Shown in pieces: positions 36,437-45,655 of a DNA stretch of 64,000 nucleotides (within the stretch, counting starts at the first letter, position 1; each line of letters begins with the position of its first letter). Below the pieces are notes generated by a model, which saw nothing but the letters and a program-made list of their open reading frames with translations, had not been told where the DNA came from and did no database searches. The DNA comes from Cytophagales bacterium (GTDB lineage: Bacteria > Bacteroidota > Bacteroidia > Cytophagales > UBA9547): the NCBI GenBank assembly GCA_013297755.1, contig JAAFIH010000009.1:1-64000 (forward strand), written 5' to 3'. A program made the translations under genes and the position numbers.

Positions 36437-36625
36437 CATAATGAATTATAAAATAGTTTATCAAGATAAAATAAATTAAGGCAAAATCTAAAAAACTTCA
36501 AAAATATTTTTAAAAAACTCAGCTTCAACGGAGAGCCTTTTTTAAATATTTTATTTTTGTAGTAAAATACCAAATAAAATGAATAGATTTTTTAAAAATT
36601 TCTTTAATAAACTATTTATACTTTC

Positions 36626-38227
36626 TTACCAAAAAGTATAATATACCACTATCAATACCAATACTATAACAGCAGCTCCAATATTAAATATAGGACCAGT
36701 TTTGAACAAATCTTTACCAAAAATGATAGCCTTAGGATCGTTTTCGGTTTTGTTGCCAAACACATACATTATGGCACTCAAAAATGCAAAACTTATGCCC
36801 ATACGATACAAAAATGGCAAGTTAGAAATACTCATGGCTCCATCGCCAAAAAAGAAATAAAGCACCATTGATATTGGTAGGGTAGCTATGGCCACATACA
36901 AGGCACCTTTGGCAGTGGCTCGTTTCCAAAACAATCCAAACAAAAAAATCACAAATATGCCTGGGCTAAAAAAGCCAGTAAATTCTTGTATAAACTGAAA
37001 ACCACCAGAAAAATTACGAATAAATGGAGCAAATATTACTCCTACAATCAACGAAACAATAATAGAAATGCGACCCACAAGGACTATTTTTTGTTCTGAA
37101 TCGTTTTTGCCAAAAAATGGTCTGTACACATCCATAGCAAAAATTGTAGCAATACTATTTGTTTTAGAACTAAGCGAACCCACAATAGCAGCTACCAAGG
37201 CAGCAAAAATCAATCCTTTAACACCATCAGTAAGAAATTGATTGAGCAACCAAGGATAAACCTTGTCTTGTGTAGATGCATCAAACGAAACTGCTGTGTT
37301 GTCTTTGAGCAAAGCAAAAGCTACAATACCAGGCACTACCACTATCAAAGGCATCAACAATTTGAGAAAACCAGCCAAAATTACGCCATTTTGAGCTTCT
37401 TTTAGGTTTTTGGCAGCCAAAGCACGTTGCGAAATGTATTGATTAAACCCCCAATAATTTAGGTTGGCTATCCACAACAATCCAAACACACCCAACACGC
37501 CAGGCATAGAAGAATAGAATTGGGAGGTTTCGTCAAAAATCATTTTAAATTTTTGAGGATTGTTTTCATACAAAAATTGTAACCCAGTGAAAAATCCCTG
37601 CCCGTCTGTCAGCTTGTTCAGGGCAATAGATGTGGTTAGCAATCCACCAACAACCAAAAAAGTAACTTGTATAAAATCTGTGTAAGCAATGGCTTTGAGC
37701 CCACCAGCTACTGTATAAACTGCCGAAAAAAGTGCAATACCAATAATGGCATACTCCAATTTTATCTGAAAAACCTCTTCTAAACACACACCACCCAAAT
37801 ACAAAATAGATGTTACGTTTACAAACACATATAATACGAGCCATAAAATAGCCAAACTAGAGCGAACTTTGCCATCGTATCGCATTTCCAAAAAATTGGG
37901 CATAGAATATATTTTTTTCTCTAAAAATATTGGCAAAAAATATTTTCCTACAATAATTAATGTAGCGGCAGCCATCAATTCGTAAGTAGCTATGGCCAGA
38001 CCCATCGTAAAACCATTGCCAGTCATTCCTATCAATTGCTCGGCCGAGATATTGGCAGCAATCAGCGATGTACCTATGGCCCACCAAGGTAGCGAATTGC
38101 CGGCCAAAAAATAGCTTTGGGTTGTTTGTACTTCTCCTTTTTTCTTACGACTTACAAATAAAGCCACAGAAATAATGATGGCAATATAACTTACAAAAAC
38201 AAAAATGTCTAATGGTGCAAAATTCAT
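36626..38227 (-). CDS. Sodium:solute symporter (SSS family, SGLT-like)
   Basis: A 533-residue transporter with about 14 hydrophobic helices. LDIFVFVSYIAIIISVALFVSRKKK at the N-terminus, SYFLAGNSLPWWAIGTSLIAANISAEQLIGMTG (SSS signature 1), then AVYTVAGGLKAIAYTDFIQ and ALVAAIVGSLSSKTNSIATIF place it nearest the vSGLT-type sodium/sugar transporters. Substrate is probably a hexose or related polyol, inferred from family. It stands as a single gene between crcB and the GT39 gene. About 90 nt separate its start from the GT39 3' end. Confidence 0.9.
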   Translation of the reverse strand: MNFAPLDIFVFVSYIAIIISVALFVSRKKKGEVQTTQSYFLAGNSLPWWAIGTSLIAANISAEQLIGMTGNGFTMGLAIATYELMAAATLIIVGKYFLPIFLEKKIYSMPNFLEMRYDGKVRSSLAILWLVLYVFVNVTSILYLGGVCLEEVFQIKLEYAIIGIALFSAVYTVAGGLKAIAYTDFIQVTFLVVGGLLTTSIALNKLTDGQGFFTGLQFLYENNPQKFKMIFDETSQFYSSMPGVLGVFGLLWIANLNYWGFNQYISQRALAAKNLKEAQNGVILAGFLKLLMPLIVVVPGIVAFALLKDNTAVSFDASTQDKVYPWLLNQFLTDGVKGLIFAALVAAIVGSLSSKTNSIATIFAMDVYRPFFGKNDSEQKIVLVGRISIIVSLIVGVIFAPFIRNFSGGFQFIQEFTGFFSPGIFVIFLFGLFWKRATAKGALYVAIATLPISMVLYFFFGDGAMSISNLPFLYRMGISFAFLSAIMYVFGNKTENDPKAIIFGKDLFKTGPIFNIGAAVIVLVLIVVYYTFW

Positions 38228-38315
38228 GATTTTCTATATAAAATTGTTTTAATTTAAGTTCAAATATAATTATTTTAATGTAATTCAAAAAAATAAAATA
38301 ATAAATACACCAAAA

Positions 38316-39938
38316 TCACAAATCAATTCTACAAAAATGGAGAGTATCTATGGCTTCTTTTCGAGTTTGGGGGTTCAAAAATTTTGGGGTCAATCGTGAT
38401 ACATGATATAGCGGATATTTGGCCAATCGAGTAGTTTTAAAATCCCAACGCTGAAAAAGCTCATAGTATAAGTGGTTGGGTGCTACTAGATAGTAAGATT
38501 TTCCTTTTTCAAAACTATATAAATCTGGTATTGTATTGAGGCCGTGCGGTCTATGTCCTAAGTAAAAATCCATAGAATATGCCTCTATAATCAATGAATA
38601 GATACACTGGTCGTCTAAATGATGGTCTGTGATATAGTTTTTGAGCTGGCTTGCTGGTTGGTATTTCAAAACATTAGGATAAAATTGAATATTAAAAAAT
38701 AAATTTATAGTAATAATTGTGATACAAGAAAGATAAAAAATTTTAAAATTAATATCATTTTTAAGTAATAATACTATAAATAATATAAATAAAATGGTAT
38801 AAAGAAATATAAAAAAAATGGAAGCCCAAAACGCATAAAAAAACAGAAATATTCCCAAAATCCAAAGTCCAAAAAGAACAGGAATTTGAAATTTTGAAAA
38901 TAAATTTATTTGTTTGGTAGTAAAATTATCTAATACACATCCTGATAAAATGGCAGCAAAAGGAGTAACTAAAAAAATGTAGTGTGGCAGTTCGTAGCGA
39001 CTTTGTTCTAAACACAAATAGCAAAGTATCATACCACTAAAAGTAATATATTCGCTGTTTGGTTCAATTTGGAATTTATTTTGAATCCAAGATTTAATTT
39101 TGAAAAACACGGCCACAAAAGGCAAGAAAGTCCAGGGTAAAAAACCCCACAAAAAGGAATGGAATATAAACAAAGGTCCCATATTGTTTTCCCATACACT
39201 TTCGCCAGTGATACGGCCAAAACTTTGTGTCCAAAAGAAAAATCTAAGTCCATTTGTGCCATATTGCGTGTACAGTCCATAGCACATAGGGCCTAAAAAA
39301 AGTGCAATTATAATTATACCCAACAGCCAACGCCAATTAAAAATATCTTTAAAATTTCTTTGGATTAATAAATGGCCACCAAAACCAAGAACCACTGCCA
39401 AACAACCAATGGGACCTTTGGCCATTAGGGCCAAAGATATACCCAAAAATGCCAAAATAAAATTCAATTTAAGTCTAAATCGCAAATAGGCTGCTAAATG
39501 ATAATAGCTAAAAATGACACTATTGGTAAGAAGTGCATCAGTTCGTACATCGTTATTAAACAAAAAATAGGCCTGACAGCTGGCCAATATTACTGCCGAT
39601 AAAAATGCTGCATTCTCGGAATAGTATAATTTTGAAAATTTGTAAGTACTCCAAATTCCTATAATTGTAGATAACATAGTAGGCAGTTTATACGCAAAAT
39701 TTGAAACACCAAACATTTTAAAAGAAATGGCTGATAACCAAAACAACAATGGTGGCTTGTCTAAATAGGTATATCCACGATCAGTAAATTGAAGCCAATC
39801 AGATTTAGAAAGCATGCTTAGAGCCATATTGGCATATTGGGCTGCGTCTACATCCATTACATCTATGAGCATACCATAGTAATAGACAAGGGATAGGCCA
39901 AGAAAAATGATAATTTTTGAAGTAAGTTTTATGTGCAT
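38316..39938 (-). CDS. Family 39 glycosyltransferase (ArnT/PMT-like membrane protein)
   Basis: A 540-residue enzyme with about 11 membrane helices. The acidic motif in VMDVDAAQYANMALSML and the following YTYLDKPPLLFWLSAISFKMFG are typical of GT-C enzymes that use polyprenyl-phosphate sugar donors. It likely glycosylates lipid A, a glycan or a protein on the periplasmic side. The start is set at ATG 39938, which shares one base with the upstream stop codon (TAATG), so the two genes are translationally coupled. A longer frame adds 29 residues that overlap the exonuclease gene and look unnatural. Confidence 0.87.
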   Translation of the reverse strand: MHIKLTSKIIIFLGLSLVYYYGMLIDVMDVDAAQYANMALSMLSKSDWLQFTDRGYTYLDKPPLLFWLSAISFKMFGVSNFAYKLPTMLSTIIGIWSTYKFSKLYYSENAAFLSAVILASCQAYFLFNNDVRTDALLTNSVIFSYYHLAAYLRFRLKLNFILAFLGISLALMAKGPIGCLAVVLGFGGHLLIQRNFKDIFNWRWLLGIIIIALFLGPMCYGLYTQYGTNGLRFFFWTQSFGRITGESVWENNMGPLFIFHSFLWGFLPWTFLPFVAVFFKIKSWIQNKFQIEPNSEYITFSGMILCYLCLEQSRYELPHYIFLVTPFAAILSGCVLDNFTTKQINLFSKFQIPVLFGLWILGIFLFFYAFWASIFFIFLYTILFILFIVLLLKNDINFKIFYLSCITIITINLFFNIQFYPNVLKYQPASQLKNYITDHHLDDQCIYSLIIEAYSMDFYLGHRPHGLNTIPDLYSFEKGKSYYLVAPNHLYYELFQRWDFKTTRLAKYPLYHVSRLTPKFLNPQTRKEAIDTLHFCRIDL

Positions 39939-40648
39939 TAAATATAAATATTTTGTACTTGGATGACTTCTTTTCCTATCAATCTTAAATAAATTTGAGC
40001 CAAAACTACTACATCTCTTGTGCAATAATCGGCAATTTTTTGTAGATTTTTTTCGATATAATAAGTAGCGTTTACTTGGCTACCATCTATGCCATGTTTG
40101 CTTGTAGGCACATCAAGGCATGCGGCCAACAATTCTAGCGAAGTATAACTTTTGCGGTCGCCAAATTTCCAAAGCTCTAAAGTATCTATATGGTTGATTT
40201 CCCAGGGTTTTTTGCCTTGAATTTGAAATATTTTTGGTATCAAAATTTTATTGATTGTCATACGTCTGCAAATATAAGGAAAATCAAACTCTAAACCATT
40301 GTGTGCCACCAGCTGAGCACTTTCAAATTTTGAGTTTATGAGTGAAGCAAATTCAAGTAAAAGCTCATATTCGTTGTCGTTTTGTAGGGATTTTGCTTTT
40401 AGACAGGCCTCTCCGTTTTCGTTTTGATACAAAAAACCAAGACCAATAACAATTATTTTTCCAAATTCTGCATAAATAGCCGCTCTTTCAGGGAATAATT
40501 CAGCTGGCAATTTATCAGGGTTTGCATCCAAATATTTTGCTTTTTTTGTCCAAAGTGGTTTCATTCTTTCGGGTAAGTCTTCAAAAGTAGCTACTGATGC
40601 AGTAGTTTCTATATCCAAAAAAAGTAAGTTTTTTAAACTGTTATTCAT
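39938..40648 (-). CDS. Predicted 3'-5' exonuclease, PolB exonuclease-like
   Basis: A 236-residue DnaQ-fold nuclease. ExoI LFLDIETTA carries the first two metal-binding acidic residues; VAHNGLEFDFPYICRRM is ExoII; YCTRDVVVLAQIY is the ExoIII region. MKPLWTKKAKYL and the GDRKSYTSLELLAACLDVPTSK segment match the stand-alone family related to the exonuclease domain of polymerase B, common in Bacteroidota. Probably a DNA repair or RNA trimming exonuclease. Its stop overlaps the GT39 start by one base. Confidence 0.88.
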   Translation of the reverse strand: MNNSLKNLLFLDIETTASVATFEDLPERMKPLWTKKAKYLDANPDKLPAELFPERAAIYAEFGKIIVIGLGFLYQNENGEACLKAKSLQNDNEYELLLEFASLINSKFESAQLVAHNGLEFDFPYICRRMTINKILIPKIFQIQGKKPWEINHIDTLELWKFGDRKSYTSLELLAACLDVPTSKHGIDGSQVNATYYIEKNLQKIADYCTRDVVVLAQIYLRLIGKEVIQVQNIYI

Positions 40649-40853
40649 TTATCAAAAATAATCCTATTCAAAAGTATAAAACTATTTTGATTATTGGATA
40701 GATAAATGGTTTAAAATGTTTTTTTAGTATTAGTTTGAATTATAATAGGCATTCTTAACATAGAATTAATACAAAATTGTTTATTTGATAACGATTACAA
40801 AACATTCAATTAATATTAAATATTCAATTTTGTGCATCCTAATTTAAAAAATT

Positions 40854-41783
40854 GTGTCAAAATATATTTTTGTTTCTTGTGTGTTGGTTTGTATTTTAAA
40901 ATTCAATATTGGGTATTCACAATCATCAAATATTAAAATCCTGTCATGGAACATATATATGTTGCCAAGATTTATCAAAAATACTGGCAAAATACAAAGA
41001 GCCGAAAAAATTGGCCATAGTTTACAAAATTCTGACTATGATGTGATAGTTTTTCAAGAGGCTTTTCATCAAGGGGCCAGAAAAAAACTTAAAAACTTAC
41101 TTGAAAACAATTTTCCATATATGGCTGGGCCAGCCAATAGACAAACTTTTTCTCTTCGTACCAACAGTGGCTTATGGATTTTGAGTAAGCACCCTATTGA
41201 ATTTTCGCAAGAAATTAAATTTAATACTAAATCAGGTGTAGATGCCTTTTCTAGAAAAGGAGTTTTGTTGGCTCAAATTTGTGTTAAAGGTCAGAGAATT
41301 CAAATAATTGCCACTCACTTGCAATCTTCTGGAGAAAACTGGCTCAAAGAAAGTCAATGTGTAGAACTTACGCATAAAATTACTGATGTATACAAAATAG
41401 AAGGTGTACCTCAAATTATATGTGGAGACTTTAATATTGATATGGCTTCAAAATTACAATATAATAAAATGCTAAAAATACTAGATGCGCATGATTCTGA
41501 TATTTCTAGTAAACAACAATTTTCTTTCGATAGATTAAATAATGACCTTAACAGAAACGATAATCAAAAACAAGTTTTGATAGACTATGTTCTTATTCGC
41601 AAAAATCAATCAAACATGAGTTTTAAAGAAAAAATGATTAAAATTTTTAAAAACAAATGGGACAAAAATCATTCTGATTTATCTGACCACTTTGCTATAG
41701 AGGCTCAGTTGGAGATGACTCCTCAAAATTTATCTTTTGTGGATGATTATACTATTCAAAATAGTACAAAAATTTTAAAATAA
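40854..41783 (+). CDS. Secreted endonuclease/exonuclease/phosphatase family protein (sphingomyelinase-like)
   Basis: A 309-residue protein with a signal peptide (MSKYIFVSCVLVCILKFNIGYSQ). The EEP fold is clear: IKILSWNIYMLP, VIVFQEAFHQGARKKL (catalytic Glu), IIATHLQSS, ICGDFNIDM and SDLSDHFAIEA (terminal His). Arrangement and size resemble bacterial neutral sphingomyelinases, so a phosphodiesterase acting on lipids is likely, though a nuclease is possible. The start is GTG at 40854; no ATG lies before the signal peptide. Confidence 0.85.
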   Translation: MSKYIFVSCVLVCILKFNIGYSQSSNIKILSWNIYMLPRFIKNTGKIQRAEKIGHSLQNSDYDVIVFQEAFHQGARKKLKNLLENNFPYMAGPANRQTFSLRTNSGLWILSKHPIEFSQEIKFNTKSGVDAFSRKGVLLAQICVKGQRIQIIATHLQSSGENWLKESQCVELTHKITDVYKIEGVPQIICGDFNIDMASKLQYNKMLKILDAHDSDISSKQQFSFDRLNNDLNRNDNQKQVLIDYVLIRKNQSNMSFKEKMIKIFKNKWDKNHSDLSDHFAIEAQLEMTPQNLSFVDDYTIQNSTKILK

Positions 41784-41890
41784 TTTTTTGAAAATATAGC
41801 GATTGATAGGTTTTGATAGGTTATTTTATGTTTTTTTTCAAAAACTTACCTGCTAATACCAAATCGTTTTAGATTATATAGGTTGGCACT

Positions 41891-41979
41891 AATGTCGTTT
41901 ACTTAAACATTTTTTATTGCCTCTATCTTAGCCTTTCTCCAAAAGAGAAGTTAATAGAATTCTTAAGTAACCGACATTG
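41891..41979. repeat. MITE family A with perfect 11-bp target duplication
   Basis: An 89-bp element with ends AATGTCGTTTACTTAA and TTAAGTAACCGACATTG. Exact direct repeats AGGTTGGCACT flank it at 41880-41890 and 41980-41990. This is the best evidence that family A transposes with 11-bp duplications. Confidence 0.85.
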
Positions 41980-42107
41980 AGGTTGGCACTAACAATTAAG
42001 TTTTAGTTTTTGATTGCATCAAAACTAAAAATTCTATTTCATTTTTTTTTAAGTATTTTAATTTAGAGAACTTTTATAAATCTCCTTGTTTTTTTGCAAA
42101 AGCATCG

Positions 42108-42135
42108 TTCAATCCAATTTCTGTGATGATGTAAT
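42108..42135. repeat. Isolated fragment of the shared MITE core
   Basis: CAATCCAATTTCTGTGATGA is the left half of the core hairpin found in families B, C and D, here without recognisable termini. It lies in the 41784-42582 gap, which otherwise contains one family A element, a promoter-like box and no gene. Confidence 0.5.
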
Positions 42136-42344
42136 ACAAGATAAAATATAAAAAAAATATTATTATAATTATTACTAAAATTAGGTTATAAAATCTCAAT
42201 TATATTATAAAATATTAAAATAAATTTTAGAAGTTTCCCTTGATGTAAAGTAAAAATTAAGTTTTTGTAAACTGATAATATTTACTTAATGATTAAATAA
42301 CTTTTATATAACAAGTCATTAACAATATAGAAATATTCGTTTTA

Positions 42345-42352
42345 TACTTTTG
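42345..42352 (+). promoter_or_regulatory. Promoter-like -7 box upstream of the glycan cluster
   Basis: TACTTTTG matches the Bacteroidota -7 consensus TAnnTTTG exactly. It lies about 230 nt before the first gene of the surface-glycan cluster, implying a long 5' leader if used. No clear -33 box was seen. Confidence 0.4.
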
Positions 42353-42582
42353 TGTATATAAAATTTGAGTACATAATGGTCTTTATGTGAGATTTAATAA
42401 AAAATTTGCTAGATCCTTATTTGAAATTTAAAACATTTTATTATAGTTTAACTACACTTGAAGTTTTGTTTTAGACACTTGAGTAGGTTTTGATTTGAAA
42501 TTTATAAACATAAGAAACAATTTTGAAAAAAGTAAAAACTTTTGAATCGCAAGATTTCAATTGTTTAAAAAGGAAAAAAAAT

Positions 42583-43608
42583 ATGAAGAAAAAAATCTTA
42601 TTTATAGTAGGTTCCATGAACCAAACCACACAAATGCATAAAATATCTATGTATCTTAACGATGACTATGATTGTTATTTTACACCATTTTATACTAGAA
42701 ACCCCATTGGTAGTTTCATGAAAAAAATTGGATTATTTAATAATACTATTTTAGCAGGCAAGATTTTTAATAACGCATTAAACTACCTAAAATATCACGA
42801 ACTAAATATTGATTACAAAGGCAAAAAACACATAAAAGAATACGAACTTGTTTTTATGTGTACAGATATGCTTGTTCCAAATCATTTGAAAAATATCAAA
42901 AAAGTTTGGGTGCAAGAGGGAATGATAGATAAACTGAATAATTGGGGCAGAATAGTGAGATTTTTAGGATTGCCAGGGTATTTTGCAGGAAATACAGCCT
43001 TGAATGGTTCTGCAAATCTTTGTGATGTATATTGTGCTGCATCAGAAGGTTTTGCAAAATATATTTCTAAAATGGGTACAGATAAAAATAAAATTAGAGT
43101 TACTGGCACTCCAAACATGGATAACTTTGCTGTTGCGTTGAATAATAGCTTTCCACACAAAAACTATGTTTTGGTTTGCTCTTCAGATATTAGAGAATTA
43201 GGTGGCACAGAAAATAGAATAGAATTTATCAATAAATGTGTACAAAAAGCCAAAGGAAGAAAAATGATTTTCAAACTGCACCCAAATGAAAAGTTTGAGC
43301 GTGCAAACAAAGAAATCATCGAAAATACTCCCAAAGGCACACTTGCTTTTCAAGAAGGAAACACCAATGAAATGATTGCTAATTGCGATGAGTTAATTAC
43401 GCAATGGTCTACTGTTGTGTTTGTTGGCTTAGCATTAGGCAAAAAAGTTGATTCTTATTTTGATATTAATTTCTTGAACGAACTTGCAATGGAGCAAAAT
43501 GGTGGAAAATCTGCCGAAAAAATTGCCCAAATAGGTAAAGAATTAATTGAACCGAAAAAATTACACATTTACAAACAACTATTTAATCAAAAGTGTGAAG
43601 CTGCCTAA
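42583..43608 (+). CDS. GT-B-like glycan transferase (CDP-glycerophosphotransferase/polysialyltransferase-like)
   Basis: A 341-residue protein. It opens KKILFIVGSMNQTTQMHKI, and the second half shows KIRVTGTPNMDNF, KMIFKLHPNEKFE and ANCDELITQWSTVVFVGLALGKKV, reminiscent of GT-B enzymes such as CDP-glycerol glycerophosphotransferases and capsule transferases, where HPNE supplies donor-binding residues. The exact donor is unknown; the downstream CMP-sugar genes suggest a CMP-linked acidic sugar. ATG 42583 is chosen because AGGA lies 8 nt upstream. Its end overlaps the cytidylyltransferase start by 14 nt. Confidence 0.65.
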   Translation: MKKKILFIVGSMNQTTQMHKISMYLNDDYDCYFTPFYTRNPIGSFMKKIGLFNNTILAGKIFNNALNYLKYHELNIDYKGKKHIKEYELVFMCTDMLVPNHLKNIKKVWVQEGMIDKLNNWGRIVRFLGLPGYFAGNTALNGSANLCDVYCAASEGFAKYISKMGTDKNKIRVTGTPNMDNFAVALNNSFPHKNYVLVCSSDIRELGGTENRIEFINKCVQKAKGRKMIFKLHPNEKFERANKEIIENTPKGTLAFQEGNTNEMIANCDELITQWSTVVFVGLALGKKVDSYFDINFLNELAMEQNGGKSAEKIAQIGKELIEPKKLHIYKQLFNQKCEAA

Positions 43609-44359
43609 ATTACATGTAGTAGCTATAGTTCAAGCCAGAATGAGTTCTACTCGTTTGCTTGGAAAAACTATGCTCGATGTATTAGGCAAACCTTTGCTCT
43701 ATCGTCAGTTGGAACGCATGGAAAAAGCACAACTTTTGGATAAAATAGTAGTTGCTACTTCTACCCAAAAAGAAGATGATATAATAGCAGAGTTTTGTTC
43801 AAAGTTTGGTTATAGCTGTTTCAGAGGAAGTTTAAATGATTTATTGGATCGCCATTATCAAGCTGCAGTGAAATATGATGCTGATGTGGTGTTGAAAATT
43901 CCATCTGATTGTCCACTCATAGACCACAGAATTATAGATTTATTGATACAAGAATATTTGAATAATATTGATAAATACGATTTTGTAACCAACCTAAAAC
44001 CAGGCTCTTGGCCAGATGGGAATGATGTGGAAGTTATGCCTTTAAAAGCATTACAAAAAGCTTGGTTAGAGGCAAAGGATTCAGATGAAAGAGAACACAC
44101 TACACCATTTATCACAAATCCAACAAATGGATTTAAAGTGAAAAATGTATCTTGGAGTTCAGGTTTGAATTATTCAACTACCCATCGTTGGACAATAGAT
44201 TACCCAGAAGATTATCAGTTTATTAGACGTGTATATGAAGAATTATACCCTTCTAATCCTGATTTTTCGATGGAAGATATTTTGCAATTAATCATGTTAA
44301 AACCTGATATTCAGGATATAAATAGTCGATTTGCAGGACAATATTGGTGGAACAGGTAG
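43595..44359 (+). CDS. SpsF/NeuA-type cytidylyltransferase-like protein
   Basis: A 254-residue nucleotidyltransferase. HVVAIVQARMSSTRLLGKTMLDVLGKPLL is the hallmark R-x-x-S-x-R-L-x-G-K signature, followed by IVVATSTQKEDDII, FRGSLNDLLDRHYQAA, KIPSDCPLIDHRIIDLL (metal-binding Asp) and HRWTIDYPEDYQFI. SpsF-like enzymes probably activate an acidic or amino sugar with CMP. The GTG start at 43595 overlaps the preceding gene; a TTG 16 codons earlier is less likely. The stop codon TAG is formed by the first unit of the 8-bp repeat array that follows. Confidence 0.85.
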   Translation: MKLPKLHVVAIVQARMSSTRLLGKTMLDVLGKPLLYRQLERMEKAQLLDKIVVATSTQKEDDIIAEFCSKFGYSCFRGSLNDLLDRHYQAAVKYDADVVLKIPSDCPLIDHRIIDLLIQEYLNNIDKYDFVTNLKPGSWPDGNDVEVMPLKALQKAWLEAKDSDEREHTTPFITNPTNGFKVKNVSWSSGLNYSTTHRWTIDYPEDYQFIRRVYEELYPSNPDFSMEDILQLIMLKPDIQDINSRFAGQYWWNR

Positions 44360-44482
44360 ATTGGTAGATTGGTAGATTGGTAGATTGGTAGAATGGTAGA
44401 TTGGTAGAATGGTAGAATGGTAGAATGGTAGAATGGTAGAATGGTAGGTTGGTAGAATGGTCGATTGGTAGGTTGGTAGAAT
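44355..44482. repeat. Array of sixteen 8-bp units (GGTAGATT/GGTAGAAT)
   Basis: Sixteen uninterrupted units, mostly GGTAGATT and GGTAGAAT with a few variants (GGTAGGTT, GGTCGATT). It starts inside the last codons of the cytidylyltransferase gene and ends 29 nt before the transketolase start. The unit length is not a multiple of three, and unit number likely varies by slippage. Confidence 0.9.
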
Positions 44483-44511
44483 GGAAAGAGATTATAACTA
44501 AAGTAAATAAA

Positions 44512-45354
44512 ATGACGGAAAACGAAGCATTAGCTTTAAAAGTAAGAGAAACAATTATTAAAATGTCCACAGATGGAGGATGTTTTATAGGGGCTAGTTT
44601 ATCTTGTGTAGATATTTTGGTGTTTTTGTATACCAAATTTTTAAATATTAATAAAAATAATTTGACAGACCCAAACAGAGATTATCTCTTTCTTTCCAAA
44701 GGACATGATGTACCTGCCATGTATGGCTTGTTTTCAGAATTGGGGTTTATCGAAAAAAGTAGATTAGACAATCATCTTAAAGCAAATGATTCTGTGTATT
44801 GGCATCCAAACAGAAATATTCCTGGTGTAGAGTTTTATTCTGGTTCATTAGGTCATTTACCTGCAGTGGCTCTGGGTGTGGCTATGGATTGTAAAATAGA
44901 AAAAGCTAAAAACAAAATTGTAGTTATTACTGGCGATGGAGAACTCAACGAAGGTTCTGTGTGGGAAACTCTGCTTGTAGCATCTGCTTATAAAATGGAC
45001 AATCTATATATTGTGGTAGACAGAAATAAATTTCAAGCCAATAAAGCTACAGAAGATTTAATCCCTTTGGAAAAGTTGGAAGCTAAATTTGAAGCCTTTG
45101 GTTGCGAAGTTGTTAGAGTGGAAGGACATGATTTTGATGCTTTGGAGAATGGCTTTGAAGCAATAGCTAAAACTAATGGAAAACCAAAAGTAGTGATTTG
45201 TGATACTGTTCGTGGAAAAGGTTTACCAAGCATAGAAGCAAAAGCTGATCGTTGGTTTGTGAATTTTACTCATGATGAAGTTAGCCAATTATTAAATGAA
45301 CTTCATGGAAATGAAACAACACAACTTCAATCAGAAACAATAGTAGCAAGGTGA
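44512..45354 (+). CDS. Transketolase-like enzyme, N-terminal (TPP-binding) subunit
   Basis: A 280-residue half-transketolase. FLSKGHDVPAMYGLFSELGF, GSLGHLPAVALGVAMDCKI and the thiamine-diphosphate motif VITGDGELNEGSVWE followed by YIVVDRNKFQA are intact. With the next gene it forms a split transketolase, which transfers a two-carbon ketol unit. In surface-glycan clusters such pairs build unusual sugar precursors. ATG 44512 is chosen over an in-frame extension that would translate the 8-bp repeat array. Confidence 0.88.
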   Translation: MTENEALALKVRETIIKMSTDGGCFIGASLSCVDILVFLYTKFLNINKNNLTDPNRDYLFLSKGHDVPAMYGLFSELGFIEKSRLDNHLKANDSVYWHPNRNIPGVEFYSGSLGHLPAVALGVAMDCKIEKAKNKIVVITGDGELNEGSVWETLLVASAYKMDNLYIVVDRNKFQANKATEDLIPLEKLEAKFEAFGCEVVRVEGHDFDALENGFEAIAKTNGKPKVVICDTVRGKGLPSIEAKADRWFVNFTHDEVSQLLNELHGNETTQLQSETIVAR

Positions 45355-45655
45355 GTTTTGAATTGAGAATTGAGAATGCGTAAGCAAAATCCCCCTTCGG
45401 GGGTTTGGGGGCTTTAAAAAAGTCCTTGTTTGAAGTCCCTCCCCTTGGGGTTCTACGTATGGAGTAGAATTTGTTAGGGTGGGGTTTTATGGTAGATTGG
45501 TAGAATTGGTAATAAATTAAAATGGCGTAAGCCTAAAATACTAATAAAATCAGCTTTTAAGTCCCCTTCGGGGGTTTGGGGGCTTTAAAAAAACATAAAA
45601 AAGTCCTTATTTAAGCCCCTCTCCTTTGGAGAGGGGTTGGGGTGAGGCAAAAAAT
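45355..45655. repeat. Intergenic mosaic of short repeats
   Basis: This 300-nt gap has no gene. In order: TTGAGAA units, CCCCCTTCGGGGGTTTGGGGG hairpins, a diverged copy of the MITE core (CCCTCCCCTTGGGGTTCTAC ... AGGGTGGGGTTTT), two GGTAGATT units, a GGCGTAAGCC hairpin, and CCCCTCTCCTTTGGAGAGGGG ending 20 nt before the start codon. The second half is duplicated in the gap at 46613-46892. Confidence 0.75.

Noticed and set aside
44355-44482. Regular array as a possible CRISPR
   Set aside because: Units are 8 bp and contiguous with no unique spacers and no cas genes. It is a simple tandem repeat.
44449-44511. N-terminal extension of the transketolase N subunit
   Set aside because: It would translate the 8-bp repeat; the conserved family start is at 44512.
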